From assembly GCA_029891385.1 (NCBI GenBank), contig CM057228.1, forward strand, positions 18,686,309-18,750,308: a stretch of 64,000 nt of DNA. Reading direction: 5' to 3'. Below are positions 1-10,932 of this stretch, in pieces. Position numbers and translations under genes: made by a program. Positions within the stretch are counted from its first letter, which is position 1. Every line of letters begins with the position of its first letter. The stretch comes from Erythroxylum novogranatense. Lineage: Eukaryota > Streptophyta > Magnoliopsida > Malpighiales > Erythroxylaceae. The notes below the pieces were generated by a model that was not told the origin of the DNA, did no database searches, and was given only the letters and a program-made list of their open reading frames with translations.

Positions 1-1347
1 CCCTAGATTGGACTAGTCAGAGGAAAAATCCAGAAATTATTGGCACACGATGGCCATAATAAGGCCTTACCTTCTAACAAAGTCTAAGTCCTTGGGGTTC
101 TAGTTCCTAATGATGAGGTAAATGCACAAATTTCTTGTGCACTCACTTTGCATTAGAAGGGAGAGTGTGAACATGGGGAGTTGTAGAGATCTCTTCTTCA
201 TCTACTATAGGTGCCAAAAGAAGAAGATTCACTTTTGGCTTTCTTTCATCCAATTAGTTTGAGGATACTTACATCAAGCTAACTTTGGCGTAATAAATAA
301 CAAATCAATGATCACTAGGCTTGTGAGAAGGTTGGAAGTGCTTAGAAATGAGCTTTGTTTGGCATTGATTTGAACTTTTACGCCTCTCATAAAAGATATT
401 CTATGAGCCATATGTATGATGGACCGTTTCGATCAGACAGCAGGTGATAGCATTTTGTACTTTTTAGTGGACCATCATTAGTAGAAGAGGAGGTTCTCAC
501 CCAAGATGATCAAACCATGGGTGTGGATACGTATCAACTCCACCTTTACCTCCAAACGCCACATCAACAAACCCCATCCAATTGCATCATCTTATACCAG
601 GAAAAATATGCATTGGCTAGGTGATCATTCAATGCCTATAAGGAGTTGGAGCACCAACAAAATGAACATAAGGCAGTTGTAGTTGAGCATGCACTAGAGG
701 TAGATGCAGGGCCTAATAAGCCAGTTGGAGACAAGGAGAACGAGGGTGAAGATATTTAAGACATGGAGGAGCTTACCATACCATCACGTCAGAAAGCCAC
801 AGTACTTATTGTGGACCAAGAGATGATTGACTAGGATAATATGTAAATAGTGGTCATATAGTCATATATAAGAGATTGGGTAGATATAATCTCCATCAAT
901 ACCACACAATACTCGAGGGTGATAGTGTCCTACATATTGCCACTAGGGCCTCATCCTCCTCTATAGGTTTGACTTTCTATATGTATTTTGGCACTTTTTT
1001 ATTTGACTTGCATTTTCTTATATGTCTCTTCAATTCAAACTGTGATGTAATAGAAAATGCATATAATAAAATTCCATCAAGACTTGGACCATGTGTCTGA
1101 AATCAAGAAAGTTCAAGTCCTTGTATCTGTTTTTCCCTTTTTCATTGTTGTTGTTCTTATATATTTGATACATTGAGCATAATGTTTATCTTAATTGTGG
1201 GGAGGAATTATATACCATACGTAAGCTTATAAATTTTGTCATAAATTTATCAATTGAAAGTTATTTTTAGAAATTGTTTTATCATTGAAAGCATACTAAT
1301 AAAGACAATTTATTATGAGTTTGAATGTTTTGGTGATTTTAAATGTT
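1..1347. other. Degenerate Ty3/Gypsy-like flank, no intact gene
   Basis: No open frame longer than about 75 codons is convincing here. Near 1,170-1,205 the sequence reads like the end of a plant Ty3 internal region, where a phrase about a low-abundance tail is followed by TGTGGGGAGG-type purine DNA (here AATTGTGGGGAGGAATTA). In Athila/Tat-like elements this kind of stretch lies just before the polypurine tract. I infer that Copia-1 landed in an old Ty3 remnant. The family assignment is a guess from motif style only. Confidence 0.3.
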
Positions 1348-1352
1348 GACAT

Positions 1353-2342
1353 TGTTAAGTCCAAATGACTTTACTTAGATATGATTTTGATGTATAACAA
1401 AAGAGCAAAATAAAAGTAAAACAAAAGCAGACGAAGTCAGACATAAAGACGAAATCATACAGACGAAGGAACACAGACGCAGATGCTAAATGAAACAGAC
1501 ACAAAATAAAAAGCGTATACGTACGATGCAAATAGTAAAAGCGATTTAAAGCGCTAAAGCAGAACCTGAAAAAAGCATACCATTTAAGTAAAAGGAACGT
1601 ATTTAAGTAAAAATACGATTTAAGTAAAAATAGACGCAGACGATACGACGATAAAATACAGACGAAGAAAAACATATGCGGAATTCGAAAAGAAGACGAA
1701 GGAGTCAGTTTGAGTTAGTTACAAAACTCAACTGAATAACCGTTTTTTTTAGATTCAAGAAACAAGAATCAAGAAACAGTTGGAGACGAAGGCTATAAAT
1801 ACAAGTCGAAGTCGAAGATTGCAAAGTTAGCCAAAGTTAGAAAAAGTGAGCAAAAGTTAGCGAAAGTTAACAAAAAAGCATTCTGTTCAAATTAGCTGAG
1901 AGCTATTTTACTGTAACAAGTGTGCAAACACTTTTCTGAAAAAAAAGTATTGCAGATAGCCTGCAGAGGCTAAGTGTGAAAGAATCTGGTTGTAGAGACC
2001 TGAAGAGGCTCGAAAAGAATACTTGTAACGTTGAAAGAGATAGTGGAAATCTCAGAAAGAACTCGAGGATCGGGCGTAGCCACGGTTTGGGGTGAACCAG
2101 GATAAATTCTTTGTGTCGACCACTCTCACTCTATCTCTATTTTAGATTCAAGTTTTATCAGTACTTAATTAGTAAACAAAGTTTTTAAAGTTTTGATTAA
2201 TTACAATCTATCACAAGTTCTGTAAAGAATTTTATTTTTAACAAACAGTTTTGAAAGATTTTACAAAAAGGGGAATACACAATTCAACCCTCCTTCTCGT
2301 GCATTCTATATCGTTTATTGTATTAACGTGTGATTCACTTAA
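1353..2342 (+). repeat. 5' LTR of Copia-1
   Basis: Starts TGTTAAGTCC and is repeated at 9,895-10,927. The last bases before the PBS read CACTTAA, whereas the 3' copy ends CACTTCA, so the terminal CA has mutated. The U3 part carries many short AGACGCAGACG-like repeats, which differ in number between the LTRs and cause most of the 43-bp length difference. The minus-strand open frame across 1,355-1,675 is a by-product of this repeat and not a gene. Confidence 0.93.
1794..1800 (+). promoter_or_regulatory. TATA box of the Copia-1 LTR
   Basis: TATAAAT lies in GGCTATAAATACAAG, and the same context occurs in the 3' LTR at 10,372-10,378. About 25-80 bases downstream, at roughly 1,823-1,870, are four or more copies of AAAGTTAG with short spacers, likely in the R or U5 region. 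Position in both LTRs and sequence support a Pol II core promoter. No transcript start can be seen directly. Confidence 0.6.
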
Positions 2343-2344
2343 AT

Positions 2345-2356
2345 TGGTATCAGAGC
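2345..2356 (+). other. Primer binding site of Copia-1 (initiator Met tRNA)
   Basis: TGGTATCAGAGC is the standard plant PBS, complementary to the 3' end of initiator methionine tRNA. It sits two bases after the 5' LTR end, which fixes that boundary. Confidence 0.95.
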
Positions 2357-2399
2357 CTAGTATCCAAGGATCACTTTAGCAAAGTGTGGATCAAAGATA

Positions 2400-4050
2400 A
2401 TGGCGGAATCACTTGTATACATCGCAGAAGGAGCCTCAGTCACTAGACCTCCAGCATTCAACGGAGAAGATTATAATTACTGGAAAGATAAGATACGGCT
2501 ATTCATAGAATCTACTCATGTCGACCTTTGGGACGTAATAGAGAACGAACCTTATACACCAGTAGACGAAGATGGCAACTCTATTCCACGAGTCAGATGG
2601 ACGGCTGACCAGAAGGTAAGAATACAATTGAACTCAAAGGCGAAGCTCTTCTTGACGTGTGCCCTAAGCAGAAGCGAGTATGATAAAGTCCACGGATGCG
2701 ATACTGTAAAGGAGATGTGGGACACATTGTCCATTACTCACAAAGGCACAAGCCAAGTTAAAGAATCCAAGATAAGTATTCTTGTGCACCAGTATGAACT
2801 TTTCAGGATGAAAGATGAAGAATCTATTGATCAAATGTTTGGAAGATTTCAAACAATTGTCAATGGATTAAAAGCTCTTGGAAGGACGTACAACAATCAA
2901 GACCATGTTCGAAAGATCCTAAGAAGTCTTAGAAGAGATGGAGACCTAAAGTTCTTTGCGGTCAAGAAGCCAAAGACTTGAGCGTGTTAAAGCTTGACGA
3001 GTTGCTTGGATCCTTAAAGATTCATGAAGTTGAACTCAATGCTGAAGACAAGCCCAAAAGGGACAAGTCGATAGCGCTGAAAGCCGGACATAAGAATCAC
3101 AAGACTCAAAGAAGGAGGAAGTCATCAAAAGCTTTAAAGATTGAAGAATCAAAGGATGACGACTCCAACCAATCAGAACCAGAGTCAAGTGATGAAGACG
3201 ATGAGTTATCTTTCATCTCTAGAAAGATAAGAGGCATGTGGAAGAAGAAGTCCAGAGCAAACCAGACTTTCAAGAAGAATGTCAAAGATGAAGCTAAGCC
3301 AGAGAAGTCATCTATCATCTGCTACGAGTGCAATCAGCCTGGAAACTACAAGTCCGAATGTCCGAATCTAAAGAAGAAACCTAAGAAGAATAGAGAAGGC
3401 AAGAAAAGCATGATGGCAACATAGGAGGACCTAGATTCATCAGAATCAGATACAGGTTCTGAATCATCTGAATATGCAAACATCTGCCTGGTAGCCGAGG
3501 AAGATAGTGATGAGGAGGTAAAATCTGACTACGATAATTTACATGATGCCTACTCAGAATTGTTAGAAGATTCTCATGCTATTCTGAAACAGTACAAACT
3601 GTTAAAGAAAAAGTATACAAAAATATTAAACGTAATGAAGAAATAGAGAGAGAAAATGTCTGTCTAAAGAAGCAATTAGAGGAGAAAAATAAAGTCATAG
3701 ACAGATCAGAAGAGATTAATCAGCTTAAACTAAGAATTAAGAATATGTCAGCTAATTTAGCTACCTTCACAGAGAGCACTAAGAAAATGAATGAGATGCT
3801 TGAAAAATGTAGACATTCGAGTGATGAAATCGGATTAGGGTTTACAGCTAACAAGACTCAGTCTCATAGAAAACCTTTCTTTCAAAAGAGAAACTCTAAT
3901 AGATCTCGTTTTGATCAACGTTCTAGTTATATGCATCAAAGAACTCATCATATGCATACTACTAACCATAAAGGACCCAAGAAAATTTGGATACCAAAAA
4001 ATAAAATAGTTTCTCCTGCAGATATCCTTCCTTGGAAGATACGGCAAGTA
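2400..4050 (+). pseudogene. Copia-1 gag, broken, with coiled-coil linker to protease
   Basis: The first block (2,400-2,981) is a Copia gag with the start MAESLVYIAEGASV and the motif FNGEDYNYWKDKI, an UBN2-type capsid region. A frameshift near 2,950-2,965 moves the frame to 2,978-3,424, which carries the DELLGSLKIHE motif and the zinc knuckle at 3,320-3,361. The knuckle reads CYECNQPGNYKSEC, so the usual histidine is asparagine. An amber stop at 3,422-3,424 follows, then an acidic stretch and a coiled-coil-like region whose frame shifts again near 3,640. The last frame (3,745-4,125) holds LGFTANKT and KIWIPKNKI. In an intact element gag coats the RNA in virus-like particles. This copy cannot make a full product. 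Confidence 0.85.
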
Positions 4051-4054
4051 CCAT

Positions 4055-5881
4055 TGGTATTTAGACAGTGGATGCTCGCGACATATGACGAGAAAAAGGT
4101 CTATGTTCCTAGACCTTCAGTATAAGAAGGGAGGATCGGTAACTTTCGGAGACAACCAGCAGGGCAAGATCATTGGAATCGGTAAAATAGGTAAAGATTC
4201 CTTTGCATGCATAAATAATGTACTGCTTGTTGATGGTCTGAAGCATAACTTGATTAGCGTCAGTCAATTATGTGATTCTGATTTCACTGTCACATTCAAT
4301 CAAAATCTTTGCGAAGTCAGAAACAAAGATGGGTCTATACTTTTCTTTGCCAAGAGAAGAAACAATCTTTACAAAATTGATTTAGAAGATTTTCAAAGCC
4401 AAAATGTTTCATGTTTTCTATCTTCCGAAGAAGAAAGAATAATCTGGCATAAAAAACTAGGTCATGTCTCTTTTAAACATATTTCAAAGTTGGCAAAACA
4501 TGATTTGGTAAGAGGATTGCCAAAAATAAGTTTTGACAAAGATTTTTTTTATGAAAACTGTTTGAAAGGAAAACAAGTTAAAACTTCTTTTTCTTCTAAA
4601 AATTTTGTAACATCATCTAGACCCTTAGAGCTGTTACATATGGATTTATTTGGTCCAACAAGGATAATAAGTCTTGGCGGAAAGAAATATGGACTTGTTA
4701 TTGTTGATGACTTTACTCGATTTTGTTGGATATTGTTTTTATCACACAAAGATGAATCTTTTAAGTGCTTTAGGACCTTATCCAGAAAGTTACATAATAA
4801 AAAAGGAGTGTCTATAGCCAGTATCAGGAGTGACCATGGTGGAGAATTTGAGAATGAGAAGTTTAGGTTATTCTGTGAGGAGAATGGAATTTTTCACAAT
4901 TTCTCTGCTCCTAGGACTCCACAACAGAATGGAGTTGTTGAAAGGAAGAACAGGACGATTCAAGAGATGGCAAGGACCATGCTGTGTGAGGTGAATCTTC
5001 CTAAATACTTCTGGGCAGAAGCTGTGAATACAGCATGCTATATTCAGAATAGAATTCTGTTGCGACCCATGTTGAAGAAGACTCCTTATGAGTTATGGAA
5101 TGGAAGAAGACCAAATATATCTTACTTTCATCCATTCGGGTGCAAATGCTCTATTCTGAACACAAAGGAGTTGTTGGATAAATTCGACTCAAAGACCTAT
5201 CCAGGAATCTTTCTAGGCTACTCATTATCGTCTAAGGCATTTCGCATGTACAACCTTACTTCAAAGACAGTTGAGGAGACCATCCATGTCAAATTTAATG
5301 ATAGTTCCCAACCTAATAAGGAGTATGACATGGAAACTGAAGTTCCTTCAAAAAGCTTAGATGATAGCACAGAAACTCCATCATCAGGAACTCATGTAGA
5401 AAAAGTTGAAGATATTCCAAAAACTATCGGACTGAAAAGAGACTGGAAATATAAAAGTTCTCATCCAGAAGAGTTGATTATCGGAGAGACCTCAGAAGGA
5501 GTCAGAACAAGGTCCAAATTGAGAAGAGAAGCTAATGTGGCTTTTATCTCTGAAATAGAACCTAAGAAGGTTGAGGAAGCTCTTCAAGACGAAGCTTGGG
5601 TGTTAGCCATGCAAGAGGAGTTGAATCAATTTACTAGGAATAATGTGTGGTCCTTAGTTCCGAAACCCTCTAAGAAATCCATCATAGCAACCAGATGGGT
5701 CTTTAAGAATAAGTTAGACGAATCAGGAAGAGTGAGTCGAAATAAGGCTAGATTAGTAGCACAAGGCTATAATCAGCAAGAAGGAATAGACTATAATGGG
5801 ACGTATGCTCCAGTAGCAAGACTTGAAGCCATTAGGATTCTGCTGGCATATGCTGTGTGTCATGATATAAAGCTTTTTTAG
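4055..5881 (+). pseudogene. Copia-1 pol: protease, integrase and start of RT, ending in an amber stop
   Basis: The frame begins with the aspartic protease site [12 protein letters not shown] at 4,055-4,090, continuous with the long open frame from 4,085. The GAG-pre-integrase part has [13 protein letters not shown], but the following zinc-finger pair reads YENC, so the first cysteine of the expected CxxC is lost. The integrase core keeps its three acidic residues in [15 protein letters not shown] and VVERKNRT. The frame then enters RT with [18 protein letters not shown] and stops at TAG 5,879-5,881, where the family has Gln in LFQMDVK. The enzyme set would process, copy and insert the element. 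The stop cuts RT before its active site. Confidence 0.9.
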
Positions 5882-6397
5882 ATGGATGTGAAGAGTATCT
5901 TTCTGAATGATTTTATAGACGAAGAGGTGTATGTTAAGCAATCACCTGGCTTCAAGGATATTAAGAATCCAGACCATGTCTATAGACTTCATAAAGCCTT
6001 ATACGGACTGAAGCAAGCTCCTAGAGCTTGGTATGATCGTCTGAGTACTTTTCTCTTAGAGAATGGTTTTAGTAGAGGTCAAATTGATAAGACGTTATTT
6101 AGGAAGAATTTTCAGAATGATTTTATTTTAGTTCAGATTTACGTTGATGATATTATTTTTGGAGCTACCTCAAAAAGGTTATGCATGAAGTTTGAGAGTC
6201 TAATGAAGAAAGAGTTTGAAATGAGCATGATGGGTGAATTAAAGTTCTTTCTTGGGTTGGAAGTTAAGCAGACTGAAGAGAAGATCTTTATTCATCAACA
6301 AAAATATGTGAAAGAGTTATTGAATAAATTTGATATGCAGAATGTGAAGTCAATGACTACTCCGATGCTTCCTTCAAACCTTTTTGTCGAAAGATGA
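5882..6397 (+). pseudogene. Copia-1 reverse transcriptase core
   Basis: This continues the same frame after the amber codon with [10 protein letters not shown], then [15 protein letters not shown] and the catalytic motif [12 protein letters not shown]. The YVDD box is intact. The frame is lost near 6,385-6,395 by a one-base shift, and the next frame begins [15 protein letters not shown] replaces the common FLNG. Only the broken parent frame could have produced active RT. Confidence 0.9.
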
Positions 6398-7097
6398 AAT
6401 TGGTAAGAAGGTGGATCAAATCCTGTATAGAGGGATGATCGGTTCTTTACTGTATCTTACAGCAAGTAGACCTAATATTTTATTCAGTGTTTGCTTGTGT
6501 GCAAGGTTTCAGGCCGATCCTAGAGAGTCTCATTTTATTGATGTTAAAAGAATTATGAGATATCTTGCAGGTACTACTGATATTTTCCTAATGTTTGAGA
6601 AAGGTAGAGATTTCAGGTTAATTGGATATTGCGATGCGGACTATGCCGGAGATAGAATTGAAAGGAAGAGCACAAGTGGAGGATGTCACTTTTTTGGCGC
6701 AAGCCTAGTTTCCTGGTCAAGCAAGAGACAAAGCTCGATAGCTCTATCAACTGCCGAAGCAGAATATATGTCTACCGCAAGCTGTTGTTCACAGACGTTG
6801 TGGATCAAATATCAACTTAAAGACTATTCAGTTTGAGAAGAAGAGATTCCAATCTACTGCGATAACACCAATGCAATCAACCTGTCAAAGAATCCGATTC
6901 AACATTCTAGAGTGAAGCACATCGAAGTTAGACATCACTTCCTAAGAGACTATGTTCAGAGGAAGGTGGTGCGTCTACAGTTCATCGAAACAGAGTCTCA
7001 GTGGGCAGACATCTTCACTAAACCATTGAGTGAAGAACGGTTCCAGAAGATCAGACGCAATCTTAACATGGTCATGTTAAGTGAACAATCAGGCTAA
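6384..7097 (+). pseudogene. Copia-1 RNase H, with one internal stop
   Basis: RNase H motifs are clear: GYCDADYAGDRIERKSTSGG, SWSSKRQSSIALSTAEAEYM and, past a TGA at 6,834-6,836, PIYCDNTNAINLSKNPI and VRHHFLRDYV. The same frame runs on to the end of pol at 7,097 with ADIFTKPLSEERF, the usual C-terminal Copia signature. The TGA splits the domain. RNase H removes the RNA strand during reverse transcription. Confidence 0.88.
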
Positions 7098-7217
7098 AGG
7101 GACGTCAAAACTAACGGCGTCAGGTACAGTGAGTTACAGCTGGTAACTTCTCTGACAAGGAAGTTTTGGAGGGAAACACCTCACGATCTTCAGAATCCCT
7201 ATGATTCTAGAATACGC

Positions 7218-8699
7218 GTGATAAGACCCTTCAAGTTGCCTGAAGTTGATATCATTGCGGTTACTCTCATCTCCAGACGGTTCATCTTGCTTTCAAAATT
7301 CTCTCAATCATCCTACCCTAGACGAAAAGCTAACCGAGACAGCGGTTTTGTTCAAACAATGGAAGCAGCTATGATATTCGAAAGACATGTGGATTTCGAG
7401 TCATTGAGAAATGATGGTATGGACATAGAATCGGAGATTGTAAGAGCTGGTTGGAGGAATTTCTTCCAGGTACGAGAACCAGTCTATACTGACGAAGTGT
7501 ATGAGTTTTGGAAGAACGCTCAACTTGTAGACAACACTGTGGTATCTTCAATAGATGGCATATCTGTTGTTGTGACTAAGGAGCTGATTAAGAAGGTGAC
7601 TGATTGTCTATCGGTTGGTGAGACCCTGTCAACCAAGGCTAAGTGGATGACAACAGTCAATATGAGGGAAGAAGATGTTAGCAAACAGTTATATGGAGTG
7701 AACGACCCTTCGGAGAGGAAGACGTCGAATCTGGTCCCAAAAGCTAGGGTTCTCCATGCGATTTTGTTTAATTGCATTCTACCCAGAGCAGGTTCAAGGC
7801 ATTTGGTGACTACCCTGGATGAACAATTCCTGTTCTACCTGCTGAATCGCAATCCCATTGACTTACCCTTCTTAATCTTTCACTACATGATTGGGATGAA
7901 GGATACAACTAGCTATCCTTATGGTATGCTTCTTACAAGGATTTTTAAGGAATCCAGAATCCCTCTCCACAGAGGAAATAGAAGGATTGTACCAGTGAAG
8001 AGTAAGATTGATTCAATCACAATACGGCGAATGGGTCTGAGGACCGTAGTTAAACAAGAAGCTGACTCTTTAAGGAGAACAAGAACTGAGGGGGAGCATG
8101 TCTTGAAGAAGACTCCCGCTTCAAGTTCTCCAACTCAAGTGAGAATAAGATCGCCTACAGAAGAAATAAGAAGACTGACAGGAAGACCGCTGATGAAACG
8201 GACGAGTCCTCAAATCGAAGTAAGTCTACCTCGAAGGATAGAAGAAGGTGCGCCAAAAAGACAAGGAGAAAGTCTTTTAAGTGAAGTTATGAAGAAGGCG
8301 AAGAGATCACTGAGGATTCAGACTCTAAGGCAACAAGAAGAAAAGAATGCCAGAGAACAGAGTCAGGAACAAACTCCTCAATCTCGTGCACCTAAAGCGA
8401 CAAGGTCGTTAGTTTCTATTCTGGAAGAGGATACAACCAGAAAAGCCAAAGAGACTAACAAGAAAAGAAAATCAGAATCTGAAAAAGAAAAATCTCAAGT
8501 TCAGAAATCTTCAAGACTGACTGAAGCAGAAGACAAGACTAAGAAGATTAGTCGGAAGAAGACCGTCTCAACTGCTGAGGAGGTTAGTCGAAAGAAAGAA
8601 ACCTCGATCTTGCTCAAAAGAAAAAGAAAAAAAGCGATCGAGCACAGTCAGAAATCCCATTGCTCAACAGGAGGAACCGGTGGAGGAAAGCACAGTTGA
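7218..8699 (+). CDS. Extra ORF after pol in Copia-1 (plant transposon-protein-like domain)
   Basis: A 493-codon open frame lies about 120 bases after pol on the same strand. A likely real start is the methionine of MEAAMIFERHVDFES near 7,360, since the residues before it look like leader. The first half (VREPVYTDEVYEFWKNAQ, NLVPKARVLHAILFNCILP, FLIFHYMIGMKD) resembles the plant 'putative transposon protein' domain often found behind pol in SIRE-type elements. The second half is rich in Lys, Arg, Glu and Ser and looks disordered. I see no signal peptide or clear membrane segment, so an envelope role is not supported here. The function of these ORFs is unknown. Confidence 0.6.
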   Translation: MIRPFKLPEVDIIAVTLISRRFILLSKFSQSSYPRRKANRDSGFVQTMEAAMIFERHVDFESLRNDGMDIESEIVRAGWRNFFQVREPVYTDEVYEFWKNAQLVDNTVVSSIDGISVVVTKELIKKVTDCLSVGETLSTKAKWMTTVNMREEDVSKQLYGVNDPSERKTSNLVPKARVLHAILFNCILPRAGSRHLVTTLDEQFLFYLLNRNPIDLPFLIFHYMIGMKDTTSYPYGMLLTRIFKESRIPLHRGNRRIVPVKSKIDSITIRRMGLRTVVKQEADSLRRTRTEGEHVLKKTPASSSPTQVRIRSPTEEIRRLTGRPLMKRTSPQIEVSLPRRIEEGAPKRQGESLLSEVMKKAKRSLRIQTLRQQEEKNAREQSQEQTPQSRAPKATRSLVSILEEDTTRKAKETNKKRKSESEKEKSQVQKSSRLTEAEDKTKKISRKKTVSTAEEVSRKKETSILLKRKRKKAIEHSQKSHCSTGGTGGGKHS

Positions 8700-9647
8700 G
8701 ATAATCCTATTGAAGCCTGACCAGAGGCCACAGCAGAATCAGACTGGGATAATGATAAACCTTGTCTGATGGTATACAACTATCATAAGTTTATGAGAAA
8801 ACATAAGCTGAAGATCAGAATGATTGAAGTTGTTACCAGAAGAAGAATTGCTATTGCAATCTGTAGTCAACCAATGAAGAAGACGGTGGTTGTCGTACGA
8901 CCTATGTCAATAAATAGTGACACATGGGAATTACTAAAAGAAGATGAAAAGATGTTTTACTATGCTATGAGGGATGCTGCTACGAAACCATACTCTACAA
9001 AAATTCCCTGTAAGCCGTGTACTATTTTTCCGATCTAAAAAAAGACAGAAATAAAGATTGTACCGGATATTCAGCCAAGATATCTTTTGGATTTGACTAA
9101 GGGGAAGTCAAAGCTATTCCCTGAAGAAGTTCGTGATGATCTGTCCGCAGATCAAATTGAAGAAGAAGTGCGTAGAATTGATGATGCATGCGCTTGAATG
9201 AGAATGAAGATGGAGCTAGTTGCGACCATCGACAAGCAAGAAGAGGCATCGATAGGGAAGAATAATAATGAGGACGTTTATAGAATTCCTTGTTCGAACG
9301 GCCATGATCGAGGCCTTTATCCGGTACCTTTGTCTATTGAAGATGAAGGTGTACCCTAAGGAAGGCGATTGTTGATGATGCTGCTCCGTTTGACTTAGAT
9401 CTTCCGAAGGCGATACATTTATTCGTCCACCAACTATTGAGATCAATGATGAATACATTCCTACCTCGATGCTTATACTACTACAATTCCGTTCACTATT
9501 CCCTCGTGAGATCTTTGATCAATCCTCCTCACCGTTGGACTCACTGGTGAAATCGACAAATTACGTGGTGAAGTCAACGAGATCAAGGAGACGATGAATG
9601 ACCTGAAGAAGATGATGGCAGAACTGCTGAAGAGCCATCATCGTTAA
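8700..9647 (+). pseudogene. Decayed C-terminal part of the Copia-1 post-pol ORF, ending in a coiled coil
   Basis: Past the stop at 8,699 the coding signal continues in pieces. The open frame 8,769-9,038 (start MVYNYHKFMRKHK) gives one block. The stretch 9,540-9,647 reads LTGEIDKLRGEVNEIKE, then MNDLKKMMAELLKSHHR, followed by TAA at 9,645-9,647. The hydrophobic residues there fall in heptads, as in a coiled coil. I infer that the ancestral ORF ran from about 7,360 to 9,647 and ended in this coil. Coiled coils are known at the ends of SIRE-type third ORFs. Confidence 0.5.
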
Positions 9648-9880
9648 TCATTTTTTATTATAACAAATAGGGGGAGAAGAGCAGAAAAGAAGAGAATGAA
9701 CAAGGGGAGAAAAGAATAAGCATAAGAGAAGAGGATGTTCAGAATGTTCAAGAAGAAGGTATGACTGAAGCAGACGAAGAAAGGAAGAAGTCAAAGAAGA
9801 AGTTCTGCAGATAAGTTTTTTTTGTTGTTCTTTTCAAAACATTGTATTTTGTTTTCTTTTGTATATAATTTGTTATCATC

Positions 9881-9893
9881 AAAAAGGGGGAGA
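9881..9893 (+). other. Polypurine tract of Copia-1
   Basis: AAAAAGGGGGAGA lies one base before the 3' LTR. It primes plus-strand DNA synthesis and confirms the LTR start at 9,895. Confidence 0.92.
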
Positions 9894-9894
9894 T

Positions 9895-10927
9895 TGTTAA
9901 GTCCAAATGACTTTACTTAGATATGATTTTGATGTATAACAAAAGAGCAAAATAAAAGTAAAACAAAAGCAGACGAAGTCAGAAAGACGAAGTCAGACAT
10001 ACAGATGAAGGAACACAGACGCAGATGCTAAATGAAATAGACGCAAAATGAAAAGCAGACGCAGACGCTAAGCAAAACAGACGCAGACGCTGATGCAAAT
10101 AGTAAAAGCGATGAAGACGCAAAAAAGCGAACCTGATTTAAGTAAAAGCGAACGCATAAAGTAAAGCGGAACGAGCGAAGTAAAATAGACGCAGACGAAG
10201 CACGAGCGATAAAATACAAGCGAAGAAAAGCAGATGCGTAATTGAAAAGAAGGCGAAGGAGTCGATTCGAGTTAATTCTGTAACTCAATTCGAGTTAATT
10301 CTGAACTCAATGAATAACCGTTTCTTTAAAGATTCAAGAAACAAGAATCAAGAAGCGGTTGGAGCGAAGGCTATAAATACAAGTCGAAGTCGAAGATTGC
10401 AAAGTTAGCCAAAGTTAGAAAAAGTGAGCAAAAGTTAGCGAAAGTTAGCAAAAAAATATTCTGTTCAAATTAGCTGAGATCTATTTTACTGTAACAATTG
10501 TGCAAACACTTTTCTGAAAAAAAGTAGTGCAGATAGCCTACAGAGGCTAAGTGTGAAAGAATACTGGTTGTAGAGACCTAAAGAGGCTCGAAAAGAATAC
10601 TTGTAACGTTGAAAGAGATAGTGAAAATCTCATAAAGAACTCTGAGGACTGGACATAGCCCACGGTTTGGGGTGAACCAGGATAAATTGTTGTGTCGACC
10701 ACTCTCACTCTATCTCTATTTTAGATTCAAGTTTTATCATTACTTAATCAGTAAACAAAGTTTTTGAAGTTTTGATTAATTAGAATCTATCAGAAGTTCT
10801 GTAAAGAATTTTATTTTTAACAAACAGTTTTGAAAGATTTTACAAAAAGGGGAATACACAATTCAACCCCCCTTCTCGTGCATTCTATATCGTTTATAAG
10901 TATTGTATTAACGTGTGATTCACTTCA
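9895..10927 (+). repeat. 3' LTR of Copia-1
   Basis: Same start as the 5' LTR (TGTTAAGTCC), with an intact CACTTCA end followed by the target duplication GACAT. Compared with the 5' copy it has extra AGACGCAGACGCTA-like units near 10,010-10,100 and a duplicated ATTCGAGTTAATTCTG-type segment near 10,265-10,310. Open frames inside, such as 10,028-10,288 on the minus strand, come from these repeats. Confidence 0.93.
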
Positions 10928-10932
10928 GACAT

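Larger units (their letters stand above)
1353..10927 (+). mobile_element. Full-length Copia LTR retrotransposon, SIRE/Maximus-like (Copia-1)
   Basis: Two direct LTRs (990 and 1,033 bp) bracket PBS, gag, protease, integrase, reverse transcriptase, RNase H, an extra ORF and a polypurine tract, in the Copia order (integrase before RT). The element starts TG and ends CA, although the 5' LTR end has mutated to AA. It is flanked by the 5-bp target duplication GACAT at 1,348-1,352 and 10,928-10,932. The large gag, the long stretch between gag and protease, and a post-pol ORF are hallmarks of the SIRE/Maximus lineage. LTR indels and substitutions, several frameshifts and amber stops show that it is an old, inactive copy. 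The boundaries are firm because the TSD, TG/CA ends, PBS and PPT all agree. Confidence 0.93.

Noticed and set aside
1355..1675. 106-codon minus-strand frame
   Set aside because: It lies in the 5' LTR of Copia-1 and is rich in Phe/Leu/Cys from purine repeats. The 3' LTR frame at 10,028-10,288 is the same effect.
7218..8699. Envelope gene of Copia-1
   Set aside because: SIRE-type third ORFs are sometimes called envelope-like, but no signal peptide or membrane span is visible in this frame.
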